Assembly: GCF_000166135.1 (NCBI RefSeq)
Contig: NC_014666.1
Location: 4,216,001-4,280,000, forward strand
Reading direction: 5' to 3'
Length of the DNA: 64,000 bases
Source: Pseudofrankia inefficax
GTDB taxonomy: Bacteria; Actinomycetota; Actinomycetes; Frankiales; Frankiaceae
The translations under genes were made by a program, and so were the position numbers. Below are positions 51,084 through 60,639 of the stretch, piece by piece (position 1 is the first letter of the stretch; the number at the start of each line of letters is the position of its first letter). The notes below the pieces were generated by a model, which was given only the letters and a program-made list of their open reading frames with translations, was not told the origin of the DNA and ran no database searches.

Positions 51084-52025
51084 ATGACAGGCAACTCCAG
51101 TGATCACCGTGGTGAGGTGCGCGAGTTCCTGACCTCGCGCCGAGCGCGGCTGTCCCCGCGGCAGGCGGGGCTGGCCGCGTTCGGCGCCAACCGCCGGGTG
51201 CCCGGCCTGCGCCGGGAGGAGGTCGCGGCCCTCGCCGGTGTCAGCGTCGCCTACTACACCCGCCTGGAACGCGGGAATCTCGTCGGCGTCTCCGAGTCCG
51301 TGCTCAACGCGGTCGCCGGCGCGCTGCGGCTCGACGACGCCGAGCGGGACCACCTGTTCGACCTGGCCCGGGCCGCCAACCTGTCCGCGTCCGCCCGGTC
51401 CGGGGCGAGCGCCACGCGGGCCCGGGTGCCGGCCGGGATCCAGCAGGTGCTCGACGCGATCACCGACGCGCCGGCGGACGTGCGCAACGGCCGGCGGGAC
51501 ATTCTCGCGTCCAACAGGCTCGCCTACGCGCTGTACAGCGAGGTCCACGCCGAGCCGGTCCAGCCGGCGAACCTCGCGCGGTTCACCTTCCTCAACCCGA
51601 AGGCGCGGGACTTCTTCGTCGACTGGCCCAAGGCCGCCCATGACATCGTCGCGGGCCTGCGGATCGAGGCCGGTCGCCACCCCTACGACAAGCCGCTGTC
51701 GGACCTGGTCGGGGAACTGTCGACCCGCAGCGAGGAGTTCCGCGTCCGGTGGGCGTCGCACAACGTGCGGCACCACACCTCGGGCACGAAGAAGCTGCGC
51801 CACCCGGTGGTCGGCGAGATCGAGCTCGCGTTCCAGGCGTTCGCGCTGCCCGGCGACGCCGGCCTGAACCTGTTCGTCTACACGGCCGCGCCGGACTCCC
51901 CGGCGCAGGAGGCGCTGCGGTTCCTGGCCAGCTGGGCCGACGGCCAACCCCCGGCCCCAGCGGGCGGAATCTCGTCGCGCGACGGCGACCCGGCTGGCGC
52001 GCCCTCGCGTGCCGCCAACGCCTGA
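51084..52025 (+). CDS. XRE-family regulator with MmyB-like ligand domain
   Basis: A 313-residue regulator: an N-terminal helix-turn-helix of the type VPGLRREEVAALAGVSVAYY followed by TRLERGN, then an MmyB-like C-terminal domain (PADVRNGRRDILASNRLAYAL, FTFLNPKARDFFVDW, HNVRHHTSGTKKLRHPVVGE). Such regulators are common in actinobacteria and bind fatty-acid-like or other small ligands. It lies 61 bp before an aldo/keto reductase gene, the classic partner, and probably represses it. Confidence 0.9.
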   Translation: MTGNSSDHRGEVREFLTSRRARLSPRQAGLAAFGANRRVPGLRREEVAALAGVSVAYYTRLERGNLVGVSESVLNAVAGALRLDDAERDHLFDLARAANLSASARSGASATRARVPAGIQQVLDAITDAPADVRNGRRDILASNRLAYALYSEVHAEPVQPANLARFTFLNPKARDFFVDWPKAAHDIVAGLRIEAGRHPYDKPLSDLVGELSTRSEEFRVRWASHNVRHHTSGTKKLRHPVVGEIELAFQAFALPGDAGLNLFVYTAAPDSPAQEALRFLASWADGQPPAPAGGISSRDGDPAGAPSRAANA

Positions 52026-52086
52026 TCCCCGCGCGCGACGCCGCGGCCGTCCGTGGCGTCCGCGCTTTAGTGAATGGAGGCTCGTC

Positions 52087-52974
52087 ATGACTGTTCCGAC
52101 GTTCACGCTCAACAACGGTGTCGAGATGCCCGCGCTCGGCTTCGGTGTGTTCCAGACCCCTCCGGCCGAGACCATCGCCGCGGTCCGGGCGGCGTTGGAG
52201 ACCGGGTACCGGCACGTCGACACCGCGGCCGCCTACTTCAACGAGCGCGAGGTCGGCCAGGCCATCGCCAGCTCGGGCCTCGACCGGTCGGAGGTGTTCA
52301 TCGAGACGAAGGTCTGGATCTCCGACTTCGGCTACGAGCAGACACTGCACGCGTTCGACAAGAGCGCCGCCAAGCTCGGCGTCGACGTCATCGACCTGTT
52401 CATCCTGCACCAGGCGCTGCCGTCGGCGTTCGAACGGACCATCGCCGCCTACCAGGCGCTGGAGAAGCTGTTGGCCGATGGGAAGGTCCGCGCCATCGGC
52501 GTCAGCAACTTCATGCCCGACCACCTCGACCGCCTGCTGGCGGCGACCGAGATCGTGGCGGCGGTCAACCAGGTCGAGCTCCACCCGTACTTCACCCAGC
52601 CCGACGTCCAGGCCGCCGACGCCAAGCACGGCGTTCTCACCCAGGCGTGGTCGCCCCTTGGCGGCATCACCTTCTACCGGACCAAGAACGGGCTCGGCAG
52701 CACGCTTGAGGACCCGACCATCACCGCGATCGCCGCCGAGCACGGCAGGACCGCCGCACAGGTCATGCTGCGCTGGGGCCTGCAGCAGGGCCGTTCGGTG
52801 ATTCCGAAGTCGGTCAAGCCCGCCCGCATCGCCGAGAACTTCGCCGTGTTCGACTTCGATCTCACCCCCGGCCAGCTCGACGCGCTCGACGCGCTGAACA
52901 CCGGTGTGCGCGGCGGCCCAGCGCCCGAGGACATCACCCTCGAAGCATTCGGCCGCGCCATCCCCGAAGCCTGA
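52087..52974 (+). CDS. Aldo/keto reductase
   Basis: A 295-residue NADPH-dependent (beta/alpha)8 reductase. Catalytic tetrad positions are visible: Asp and Tyr in HVDTAAAYFNE, Lys in IETKVW, His in FILHQALP, with GVSNF and VIPKSV cofactor motifs (IPKSVKPARIAEN). GGAGG precedes ATG 52087 at the usual distance. Follows the XRE regulator. It may reduce sugar aldehydes or keto groups in the pathway, or serve detoxification; specificity unknown. Confidence 0.92.
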   Translation: MTVPTFTLNNGVEMPALGFGVFQTPPAETIAAVRAALETGYRHVDTAAAYFNEREVGQAIASSGLDRSEVFIETKVWISDFGYEQTLHAFDKSAAKLGVDVIDLFILHQALPSAFERTIAAYQALEKLLADGKVRAIGVSNFMPDHLDRLLAATEIVAAVNQVELHPYFTQPDVQAADAKHGVLTQAWSPLGGITFYRTKNGLGSTLEDPTITAIAAEHGRTAAQVMLRWGLQQGRSVIPKSVKPARIAENFAVFDFDLTPGQLDALDALNTGVRGGPAPEDITLEAFGRAIPEA

Positions 52975-53005
52975 CCGGCAGCGCGCTATCTGGCGCTATT
53001 CGGTC
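52973..53005. terminator. Compact hairpin between convergent reductase and methyltransferase
   Basis: GACCG (52973-52977) with CGGTC (53001-53005) and inner AGCGC (52980-52984) with GCGCT (52993-52997). It overlaps both gene ends. Confidence 0.45.
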
Positions 53006-53718
53006 GGCCGCAGCGGCCTCGGTGCGTCGGGGCTGCCGGCGTCGAAGACCGGTTTCTCCCAGGTCAGGAGGTAGCGCCAGAACAGGAGCCGCCGGACTCG
53101 CACGCCGGGCAGGACAGCGGCGGCCTGGCGCGCGACCTCTCGCGTGGTCAGCGGCGGGTTCATGACGACGGGCATGCCCGTGCGCGTGTGATGTTCGTGC
53201 GAGAACGTGCTGGTGCCCCACAGCAGCCTGTTCGCGAGAAAGACGACCCCGAGCGTGTGGTGCGCGATGGCCGCGACGAACTCGACGGGCCATTCGTGAC
53301 GCAGGTCCAGGCGGGGGAGGGCGACGGCGGCGAGGATGCCGCCGGGCCTCAGGCCCGCCGCGAGCACCGGAAGCGTTTCCGGCAGCGGCATGTGGTGCAG
53401 TGCGCTGATCGAGACGATCGCGTCGTAGTCCTTGGCCGGCAGCGGGTCGGTCAGCACGTCCGCGAGCACGCAGTGAACGTTGTCAGGCGTGGTCTGCCTC
53501 GCCTGCTCGATCATCGGCGCGTCGCGGTCGACGGCGTCCACCTGGTCGCTGTGTTCGGCGAGCCGGGCCGCGAACTCCCCGGCGCCGCAGCCGACGTCGA
53601 GCACCCGCCGGCAGGGCCGCGGCAGCTGGCGCAGCAACAGCCGTTGGTAGTAGGCGTTGTGAGACCAGTTGTGAGACCAGCGCGGCACAGCCACACTATG
53701 CCGCCGCCCGGTCACCAC
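52996..53718 (-). CDS. SAM-dependent class I methyltransferase
   Basis: A 240-residue methyltransferase of the Methyltransf_11 type: motif I VLDVGCGAGEFAARLA, motif II acidic VDAVDRDAPMIEQA, and DAIVSISALHHMPL. The N-terminus (VPRWSHNWSHNAYYQRLLLRQLP) is typical of small actinobacterial methyltransferases. Probable O- or C-methylation of a small molecule, target unknown. The true start may be a GTG or ATG slightly downstream of 53718. Not visibly tied to the glycosidase regulon. Confidence 0.85.
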   Translation of the reverse strand: MVTGRRHSVAVPRWSHNWSHNAYYQRLLLRQLPRPCRRVLDVGCGAGEFAARLAEHSDQVDAVDRDAPMIEQARQTTPDNVHCVLADVLTDPLPAKDYDAIVSISALHHMPLPETLPVLAAGLRPGGILAAVALPRLDLRHEWPVEFVAAIAHHTLGVVFLANRLLWGTSTFSHEHHTRTGMPVVMNPPLTTREVARQAAAVLPGVRVRRLLFWRYLLTWEKPVFDAGSPDAPRPLRPTE

Positions 53719-54266
53719 CTCGCGGGCGGCTCCCCTCCGATTACCGACGGTCGACGCGAGTCCTTTGGCGCGGCGCCAGTCCGACCCGTGTGGTGGGGTT
53801 TGGGATGGCGCGCGCGGTCACCTGCTACAGCTGACCGCCGCCTGAGCAGTAGGAACCCGAGGTTCGCCTCGGTCCTCGAATTCCCCGGACCGCTGCTTCG
53901 ACCCTCGAATCGACCCCGCTGGCCTGTTCAAGGGCCGAATCCAAGAGAAGCCCGTGCGGCTCGGCGCTGTCCCACGACCTTGATCAACGGTGGGTCCCGC
54001 GCGACCAAGGACGCGCGTTTCGTTCCGTCTCGTCGGCGGGCTGGGCGGGGCCGTCGTGCTCGGGGCGTGGGGTACCGCGTTCGTGGTAGTCGGGAATGCC
54101 TCCTGGGAGATGACGACGCGGGGGGTCGGTCCGGGGAGCCTGGTGAGACAGATCGGATCGGCCCCTCAGGCGCCGCCTGTCACCGCTGTCTCGCGCTCGG
54201 ACGAAGGTCCGTCGCCGGCTCGGCGACGAGTGGGGGTCCGGCGACGAGAGACGGAGCCCCCACGAC
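53719..54266. other. 548-bp gene-free region
   Basis: No convincing gene. It contains a compact hairpin CCGAGG-TTCG-CCTCGG (53857-53872) and short C-rich stretches. The promoter of the downstream DUF2993 gene is presumably here. An open frame from 53990 exists but overlaps the next gene and has no family resemblance. Confidence 0.45.
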
Positions 54267-55217
54267 GTGAGTCCTACGCAGGAAGCCGGGGACGACACCG
54301 ACGCCCGTACCTGGCCGATCGGGCGCAGGACCGGCAGGCCCCGGGGGCCTCGCGGTCCCGAGGCCAGGGAGAGCTGGGGACCGACCGGGGCAGTGCTGCC
54401 AGGCGAGTCCCGACCGCCGACGTTCGCGGCGACCACGCCTGAGAGCTCGGGGACGCCCGGGAGAACCGGCCGCCGACGCCCTTGGCGGCGGATTCTGGTG
54501 GCCCTCCTGGTTCTGCAGCTGGTGGGTCTCGCCGTCGTGGACCGGGTGGCGGCTCACCTCGCCGCGTCGCAGATGGTCAGCCAGGTCCAGAAGAGCCAGC
54601 AGCTGCCGACGAAGCCCGAGGCGTCCGTCGGCGGTTTCCCGTTCCTGACGCAGGTCGTCGCGGGGAACTACAAGGACATCGGGCTTCGGATTCATCGGGT
54701 CGCCGTCTCCGACCTGTGCGTCGACGACATCGACCTGCATGTCCGCGGCGCGCACCTGCCGCTGCGCAAGCTGATCGGCAACGATGTGACGACGATGCCG
54801 ATCGACCGGGTGGTCGGCACGGTAAAGCTGACCTACGCGGACCTGAACGCCTATCTCGCCGGCCAGCCGGGAGACGTCCGGCTGGCCGCGGCCAAGAACG
54901 GCATGCGGGTCTCGGCGCCGGTCGACGTGCCGATCGTCGGGCAGGTCAAGGTGTTCGGCGATGTGCGGGCCACCGTCCTGGACAACCGGCTCACGATCGC
55001 GCCGACCGCGCTGGGAGTCGACGGCCTGGGCGCCCTGAGTATCCCGGCCGGTGCCGTGCGGACCCTGACCGTCGACGTGCCGCTGTCCGGACTGCCGATG
55101 AACCTTCGGCTGACCGAGGCGCGGACGACCTCGGCCGGCGTCGAGGTCACCGCGGAGGCTGATCATCTCAACCTGGACACGACCAAGACCTCGACCACCC
55201 AGCTGCGCGGCTGCTGA
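54267..55217 (+). CDS. DUF2993 (LmeA-like) membrane-anchored lipid-binding protein
   Basis: A 316-residue protein with a Pro/Arg/Gly-rich cytoplasmic N-terminus (~1-73), one membrane helix (about residues 75-95, RILVALLVLQLVGLAVVDRV) and an extracytoplasmic DUF2993 domain. Features: SVGGFPFLTQVVAGNYKDI, the DIDLHVRGAHLPL segment and repeated beta-strand phrases to the end. Relatives in mycobacteria bind phospholipids and help lipomannan elongation. The GTG start and long N-terminus are uncertain. Family is actinobacterial, supporting the taxonomic reading. No link to the catabolic island. Confidence 0.85.
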   Translation: MSPTQEAGDDTDARTWPIGRRTGRPRGPRGPEARESWGPTGAVLPGESRPPTFAATTPESSGTPGRTGRRRPWRRILVALLVLQLVGLAVVDRVAAHLAASQMVSQVQKSQQLPTKPEASVGGFPFLTQVVAGNYKDIGLRIHRVAVSDLCVDDIDLHVRGAHLPLRKLIGNDVTTMPIDRVVGTVKLTYADLNAYLAGQPGDVRLAAAKNGMRVSAPVDVPIVGQVKVFGDVRATVLDNRLTIAPTALGVDGLGALSIPAGAVRTLTVDVPLSGLPMNLRLTEARTTSAGVEVTAEADHLNLDTTKTSTTQLRGC

Positions 55218-55235
55218 ACCGAGCGGCCGTCCCAC

Positions 55236-55940
55236 TCAGCCGGACGGGGTCGGCTGGTCGTGTTGGCCGTAGGCGTTCTGGTAGCGGTTGTAGAGCCGGT
55301 CGACCATGTCCGGGGGGATCGCCTTGGGGATGCCGAGCTGGTGGGCGTAATGGGCGCTGCGGGCGACGTCCTCGCACATGACGGCGGCCTTCACGGCGGC
55401 GCGGGCGTCGGGGCCGATGGTGAAGACACCGTGGTTGGCCATCAGCACGGCGGGGGAGCGGTGGCCGTCGAGGGTGTCGACGATGCCGCGCCCGATGGAG
55501 TCGTCGCCGATGGCGGACAGCGGGCCGACCGGGATGGGCCCGCCGAACTCGTCGGCCATCGCGGACAGCACGCAGGGGATCGGCTCGTGGCGGGCGGCCC
55601 AGGCGCAGGCGTAGGGGGAGTGGGTGTGCACGACGCCGCCGACGTCGGGGCGGTGGCGGTAGACGTAGGCGTGCGCCGCGGTGTCGCTGGACGGGCTGAG
55701 CCCGCCGTCGAGCACGGCGCCGTGCAGGTCGCAGACGACCATCGTCGCGGCGCTCAGCGCGGCGTAGTCGATACCGGACGGCTTGATCACCATGACCTCG
55801 TGGCCGTCGGCGCCGCGGGCGCGGGCGGAGACGTTGCCGGAGGTCCAGGCGACCAGGCCGTTGTCGACGAGGGACAGGTGCAGCTCGACGAGCCGCTCGC
55901 GGGCCTCGGCGACGCCGGGCCAGTGGGGCTGGGCGCTCAT
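55236..55940 (-). CDS. araD: L-ribulose-5-phosphate 4-epimerase
   Basis: A 234-residue class II aldolase/AraD-type zinc enzyme that epimerises L-ribulose-5-phosphate to D-xylulose-5-phosphate. Metal-binding and substrate motifs are visible: WTSGNVSAR, VIKPSGIDY, HTHSPYACAWA (zinc His residues), and ANHGVFTIG. ATG 55940 overlaps the araB stop (ATGA). Last gene of the araA-araB-araD operon, feeding arabinose into the pentose phosphate pathway. Confidence 0.93.
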   Translation of the reverse strand: MSAQPHWPGVAEARERLVELHLSLVDNGLVAWTSGNVSARARGADGHEVMVIKPSGIDYAALSAATMVVCDLHGAVLDGGLSPSSDTAAHAYVYRHRPDVGGVVHTHSPYACAWAARHEPIPCVLSAMADEFGGPIPVGPLSAIGDDSIGRGIVDTLDGHRSPAVLMANHGVFTIGPDARAAVKAAVMCEDVARSAHYAHQLGIPKAIPPDMVDRLYNRYQNAYGQHDQPTPSG

Positions 55941-57697
55941 CGCGGGTCTCCCGTCAGGGTGGTCGGTTCGCGGCGGTCGGCCGTACCGGGAGAGGCCAGG
56001 GCCGGCGCGGGCTCGCGGCGGGCCGCGTCGCGCATCCCGCGCAGCCTGCGCATGACCCCGGCGGACGCGGTCCCCGCGGCGCCGAAGTAGTCGTGCAGGG
56101 TGCGGTAGTCGGCGTAGAGACGGGTGTAGGCGTCGTGCCGGGCCGGGTCGGGCCGGTAGGCGTCGCGGTGCACCCGGCCCATGACTGCCGCGGCGGCCGG
56201 GACGTCGGGGTAGGCGCCGGCGGCGACGGCCGCGTGGATGGCGGAGCCGAGCGCCGGGGCCTGGCTGGTCGCGGCGATGTGGATCGGGTAGCCGAGGACG
56301 TCGGCGTACAGCTGCATGAGGGTGGTGTTCTGGGTCAGCCCGCCGGCGGCGTAGAACTCCGCCACGGGGACGCCGGCGTCGCGGAAGGCCTCCAGGATGC
56401 GGCGGGTGCCGAAGGCGGTCGCCTCCAGCAGCGCCCGGTAGACGTGCTCGGGACGGGACGCCAGGGTCAGGCCGACGATCACGCCGGACAGCGTGTGGTC
56501 GACGAGGATCGACCGGTTACCGTTCATCCAGTCCAGCGCGAGCAGGCCGTGGGCGCCGACGGGGTCGTCGGCGGTCAGCGCGGTCAGGTGCTGGTGCAGG
56601 GAGATCCCCGCGGTCCGCGCCGCGTCGCGGTAGGAGCCGGGGACGTGGTGCTCGGTCCACCAGGCGAACAGGTCGCCGACGCCGGACTGGCCGGCCTCGT
56701 AGCCGTAGCGGCCGGCGATGATGCCGCCGTCGACGACGCCGCACATCCCGGGGACCTCGGCGAGGGTGTCGGCGGACATGACGTGGCAGGTGGACGTGCC
56801 CATCACCGCGAGCAGGTGGCCGGGCTCGGTGACCCCGACCGCGGGGGCGCTGACGTGGGCGTCCACGTTGCCGGCCGCGACGACGATGCCGGCGGGCAGG
56901 CCGGTCCACCCGGCGGCGCGCTCGGTCAGGCGCCCGGCGGGCGCGCCGAGCGGGAGCAGCCCGGTGGACAGGCGGGTGTCCGCGTAGTCGGCGAACGCCG
57001 GGTTGAGCGCCGCGAAGAAGCCCGGGGTCGGGTAGGCGCCGTCCTGGAGGATTCCCTTGTAGCCGGCGGTGCAGGCGTTGCGGGTCTCGACGCCGGTGAG
57101 CTGCCAGACGATCCAGTCGGCGGCCTCGATCCAGCGCTCGGTGGCCGCGTAGGCCTCCGGGTCCTCCTCGAGGACCTGCAGGGCCTTGGCGACCTGCCAC
57201 TCGCTGGAGATCTTCCCGCCGTAGCGGGTGATCCAGGGCTCGCGGCGGGCGTGGGCGAGGGCGTTGATCCGGTCCGCGTGCGGCTGGGCGGCGTGGTGTT
57301 TCCACAGCTTCGGCCAGGCGTGCGGCCGGTCGCCGTAGCCGGGCAGCTCGCACAGCGGCGTCCCGTCCGCGGTCGTCGGGAGCACCGTACAGGCGGTGAA
57401 GTCGGTACCGATCCCGATGATCTGGGCGGGGTCCACGCCCGCGTCCCGCACGGCGGCGGGGACGGCGGTGGCCAGGACGGCGATCCAGTCGCGCGGGTTC
57501 TGCAGCGCCCAGTCGGGCGGCAGCGTCCGCCCGCCGGGCAGCCGGGTGTCGATCACGCCGTCGGGGTAGGCGTGCACGGCGGTCGCCAGCTCGTGGCCGT
57601 CGCGGACCCGGATCACGCTGGCGCGGCCGGACAGGGTGCCGAAGTCGATGCCGACGACGCACGCGTCGGCCGCGGCGGGCTCGGCGGTGGTGGTCAT
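55937..57697 (-). CDS. araB: L-ribulokinase
   Basis: A 586-residue FGGY-family carbohydrate kinase that phosphorylates L-ribulose at C5. It shows the N-terminal phosphate loop VVGIDFGTLSGRASVIRV, the ribulokinase segment ICTPTTADG-like region (TACTVLPTTADGTPLCEL), and the C-terminal AAGGLTQNTTLMQLYADVLG and ALGSAIHAAVAAG motifs. Length matches E. coli AraB (566) plus a short C-terminal tail rich in Arg. 34 bp downstream of araA; coupled to araD. Confidence 0.93.
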   Translation of the reverse strand: MTTTAEPAAADACVVGIDFGTLSGRASVIRVRDGHELATAVHAYPDGVIDTRLPGGRTLPPDWALQNPRDWIAVLATAVPAAVRDAGVDPAQIIGIGTDFTACTVLPTTADGTPLCELPGYGDRPHAWPKLWKHHAAQPHADRINALAHARREPWITRYGGKISSEWQVAKALQVLEEDPEAYAATERWIEAADWIVWQLTGVETRNACTAGYKGILQDGAYPTPGFFAALNPAFADYADTRLSTGLLPLGAPAGRLTERAAGWTGLPAGIVVAAGNVDAHVSAPAVGVTEPGHLLAVMGTSTCHVMSADTLAEVPGMCGVVDGGIIAGRYGYEAGQSGVGDLFAWWTEHHVPGSYRDAARTAGISLHQHLTALTADDPVGAHGLLALDWMNGNRSILVDHTLSGVIVGLTLASRPEHVYRALLEATAFGTRRILEAFRDAGVPVAEFYAAGGLTQNTTLMQLYADVLGYPIHIAATSQAPALGSAIHAAVAAGAYPDVPAAAAVMGRVHRDAYRPDPARHDAYTRLYADYRTLHDYFGAAGTASAGVMRRLRGMRDAARREPAPALASPGTADRREPTTLTGDPR

Positions 57698-57731
57698 GAG
57701 GCTCCTCGTCCAGGGTCGTGCGGGGGCTGGC

Positions 57732-59264
57732 CTACCGGTGGCGGTCGAGCCGGAAGTGCAGGTCGTTCAGCCGCAGGTCGCCGACGAAGGACCGGACCGT
57801 GGTGTCCGCGTCGATGAGCGCGAGCTCGGTGCCGGTCATCCCGGCGAACATCTCCACCATGTCGACGTCCACGGCGGTGCTCAGGACGGTGTGGTGCGGC
57901 CCGCCGGCCGTCAGCCAGCACTCGGCGGACGTCGCCAGGGTCGGCCGCGGCGTCCAGACCGCGCAGGCCACCGGAAGCCTCGGCAGCTCGTGGTCGGGCT
58001 CCACGACGTCGATCGCGTTGGCGATCATCCGGAACCGGTCGCCCAGGTCGCACAGGCCGACCACGACGCCCGGCCCCGGCGCGGCGGTGAACCGCAGCCG
58101 GACCGGGTCCTCGCGGCCACCGATGCTCAGCGGGTGGATCTCGACCGTGGGCCGGGCGGCGGAGATGGTCGGGCAGACCTCCAGCATGTGGGCGCCGAGG
58201 ATGCGCTGCGGCCCGGGGCCCAGGTGGTAGGTGTAGTCCTCCATGAACGACGTGCCGCCGGGCAGGCCGGCGCCCATCGTCTTGACGGCCCGCAGGAGCA
58301 GCGCGGTCTTCCAGTCGCCCTCGCCGCCGAAGCCGTAGCCGTCCGCCATCAGCCGCTGCACCGCGAGGCCGGGGAGCTGGCGCAGCCCACCGAGATCCTC
58401 GAAGTTGGTCGTGAACGCCCGGTAGCCGCCGTCGGTGAGGAACTGGCGCAGACCGGCCTCGACCCGGGCCGCGTAGCGCAGCGCGTCGTGGCGCGGGCCG
58501 CCGGCGCGCAGCTCGGGGGCGACGTCGTACAGCTCGTCGTAGACGTCGACCAGCTCGTCGATCGCCACGCCGCCGACCGCGTCCACCACGGCGACCAGGT
58601 CGTTGATCGAGTACGTGTTCACGGCGACGCCGAACCGGATCTCGGCGGCGACCTTGTCGCCCTCGGTCACGGCCACACCGCGCATGTTGTCGCCGAAGCG
58701 GACGAGGCGCATGCCGCGCAGGTCGGCGCGGGCGATCGCGACCCGGGCCCAGGCCCCGACGCGGTGGCGGGTCAGCGCGTCGTCCACGTGCCCGACGACG
58801 GTCACCCGGGGCAGGCGCAGCCGGGTCTGGATGTAGCCGAACTCGCGGTCGCCGTGGGCGGCCTGGTTGAGGTTCATGAAGTCCATGTCCAGGCTGTCCC
58901 AGGGGAGCGCCTGGTTGGCCTGGGTGTGCAGGTGCAGCAGCGGCTTGTCCAGCGCCTCCAGCCCCCGGATCCACATCTTCGCCGGGGAGAACGTGTGCAT
59001 CCAGGCGATCACCCCGACGCACGACGGGTCCGCGTTGGCCCGCTGGCAGGCGTCGGCGATGGCGTCGGCGTCGGTCAGCACCGGCCGCCAGACAACCTGC
59101 GCCGGGATCGTGGCGTCGCCGTCGAGCCCGGCCGCGATGTGGCGCGACTGCGCGGCGACCTGGTCGAGCGTCTCGGGCCCGTACAGGTGCTGGCTTCCGG
59201 TGAGGAACCAGACGGTGGCGCCGGACAGCGCGGGCAGCGCCGGGGAAAGCGCGGGCAACGACAT
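57732..59264 (-). CDS. araA: L-arabinose isomerase
   Basis: A 510-residue enzyme that converts L-arabinose to L-ribulose. It contains [16 protein letters not shown] at the start, [14 protein letters not shown], and the metal-site segments [17 protein letters not shown] and [12 protein letters not shown] 59264 is used because GGGACGAGG lies upstream; an earlier ATG at 59300 lacks one. First gene of the araABD operon. A perfect 16-bp palindrome (59359-59374) lies 95 bp upstream and should be the binding site of the LacI-type regulator encoded next door. Confidence 0.95.
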   Translation of the reverse strand: MSLPALSPALPALSGATVWFLTGSQHLYGPETLDQVAAQSRHIAAGLDGDATIPAQVVWRPVLTDADAIADACQRANADPSCVGVIAWMHTFSPAKMWIRGLEALDKPLLHLHTQANQALPWDSLDMDFMNLNQAAHGDREFGYIQTRLRLPRVTVVGHVDDALTRHRVGAWARVAIARADLRGMRLVRFGDNMRGVAVTEGDKVAAEIRFGVAVNTYSINDLVAVVDAVGGVAIDELVDVYDELYDVAPELRAGGPRHDALRYAARVEAGLRQFLTDGGYRAFTTNFEDLGGLRQLPGLAVQRLMADGYGFGGEGDWKTALLLRAVKTMGAGLPGGTSFMEDYTYHLGPGPQRILGAHMLEVCPTISAARPTVEIHPLSIGGREDPVRLRFTAAPGPGVVVGLCDLGDRFRMIANAIDVVEPDHELPRLPVACAVWTPRPTLATSAECWLTAGGPHHTVLSTAVDVDMVEMFAGMTGTELALIDADTTVRSFVGDLRLNDLHFRLDRHR

Positions 59265-59358
59265 ACAGCCTCGTCCCAGGGGAAATGCCGGCACCGGCAC
59301 ACGGAATGGGCAGAGCGCGCCGGCGGATGGACGACCGGGCGGGAACCGGACAGGCTCG

Positions 59359-59374
59359 ATGTTAGCGCTAACAT
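59359..59374. promoter_or_regulatory. Operator of the arabinose operon
   Basis: ATGTTAGCGCTAACAT, a perfect palindrome of LacI/GalR type with the central CG step, between the regulator gene and araA. It differs from the CTAGCGCGCGCTAG family of the island. Confidence 0.8.
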
Positions 59375-59418
59375 TTCGGGCGTCAAGGGAACGTCGGCGA
59401 GCGGGTCGGGACGACGAT

Positions 59419-60588
59419 CTACTGGTCGCCGGGGCGCCGCGCCGCCGCGGCGCGCGGCCTCGCGCCGGCCGCGCGGCGCGGCGGGGCGACGCTCTCGCGC
59501 TCGACCAGGCAGGGCGGGATCGGCGCGAGACGCGGCAACCCGCCCGCCGGCGGGTCGTCCATCTGGGCCCGCAGCAGGTGAACGGCCTGGGCGGCGACGG
59601 CCTCGAAGTCCGGGCGGACGGTCGTCAGCGCCGGGCTGACGTAGCCCGCCTCCGGGATGTCGTCGAACCCCACGACGCTCACGTCGCGGGGCACCGACCG
59701 GCCGGCCTCGCGCAGCGCCTTCATGATGCCCAGCGCCAGATGGTCGTTGGCGGCGAAGACCGCGCGCGCCCGCGGGATCCCCGCGAGCAGCTGCCCCGCC
59801 TCGTACCCGGAGTCCAGCGACCAGTTCGCGGTGATGACCGGTGGTATCTCGGCGCCGGCGTCGAGCAGCGCCTGCCGCCAGCCGGCCACCCGCTCGGCGC
59901 TGTCGAACCAGTCCGGCGGCCCGGACACGTGCCAGACCGTCTCGTGCCCCGCCGCCAGCAGGCACTGCGTCGCCAGCCGGGCTCCGAGCCGCTGGTCGAC
60001 GGTCACCAGGCGCCGCGGGCGGGCCGGGTCGCCGTCGATGACCACCAGCGGCAGGTCGTCCGGAACGTCGTCCAGCGCCTCGTTCGCCGACCGGACCGGC
60101 GCGATCACCACGATCCCGGCCACCCGCTGCTCCAGCAGCCGGGTGACCGCGTCGACGATCGAGGACCGGTCGAGCACCGGCACGCTGGCCACGCCGACGG
60201 CGAAACCGTCCGCGCTCACCGCCCGCTCGACGGCGGTCAGCACCGCCGTCGGCCCGTACAGCGCCGTGTTCTGCGCGACGATCCCGACGACGTGGGAGCG
60301 GCCGGTGACCAGCGCCCGGGCCGCCCGGTTCGGCCGGTACCCGAGTTGCTCCATCGCCGCGCGCACTCGCAGCCGCGTCTGCTCCTTGACGTTCGGGTGG
60401 TCGTTCAGCACCCGCGAGACCGTCTGGTGCGACACGCCGGCCAGCCGGGCGACGTCGGTCATCCCCGGCGGCCGCCGGGCCGCCGGGCGGTCCCGAGCCT
60501 CGCCCTCTGCCGCGGGTGGAAATTCGCTGGACCCGCGACGTTCGCCGAACCCGGATGGTGTTTGCCGTCCCGCCATGTTAGCGATCAC
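59419..60588 (-). CDS. LacI-family regulator of the arabinose operon
   Basis: A ~385-389-residue LacI/GalR-type repressor: helix-turn-helix [20 protein letters not shown] with the classic TVSRVLN, hinge [15 protein letters not shown], effector domain ending in [15 protein letters not shown] 60588 or ATG 60576 is the start; a half-conserved operator (60575-60589) overlaps this region, so autoregulation is likely. Same strand as araA, 154 bp upstream of it. The low-complexity N-terminus before the HTH (~45 residues) is unusual. It acts as an AraR equivalent but is of the pure LacI type, without the GntR DNA-binding domain of Bacillus AraR. Confidence 0.88.
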   Translation of the reverse strand: MIANMAGRQTPSGFGERRGSSEFPPAAEGEARDRPAARRPPGMTDVARLAGVSHQTVSRVLNDHPNVKEQTRLRVRAAMEQLGYRPNRAARALVTGRSHVVGIVAQNTALYGPTAVLTAVERAVSADGFAVGVASVPVLDRSSIVDAVTRLLEQRVAGIVVIAPVRSANEALDDVPDDLPLVVIDGDPARPRRLVTVDQRLGARLATQCLLAAGHETVWHVSGPPDWFDSAERVAGWRQALLDAGAEIPPVITANWSLDSGYEAGQLLAGIPRARAVFAANDHLALGIMKALREAGRSVPRDVSVVGFDDIPEAGYVSPALTTVRPDFEAVAAQAVHLLRAQMDDPPAGGLPRLAPIPPCLVERESVAPPRRAAGARPRAAAARRPGDQ

Positions 60589-60589
60589 T
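60575..60589. promoter_or_regulatory. Degenerate operator at the arabinose-regulator start
   Basis: TGTTAGCGATCACT (within 60576-60589) matches the arabinose operator at 11 of 14 bases and overlaps the start codon region, suggesting weak autoregulation. Confidence 0.45.
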
Positions 60590-60639
60590 TTAGCATTGAC
60601 CGAAGGCGGGTTGGCGCAGCGCGACTGGCTGCGCGGACC

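Noticed and set aside
53990-54442. Possible gene in the gap before DUF2993
   Set aside because: Overlaps the DUF2993 gene, shows no recognisable domain and has no good ribosome site.
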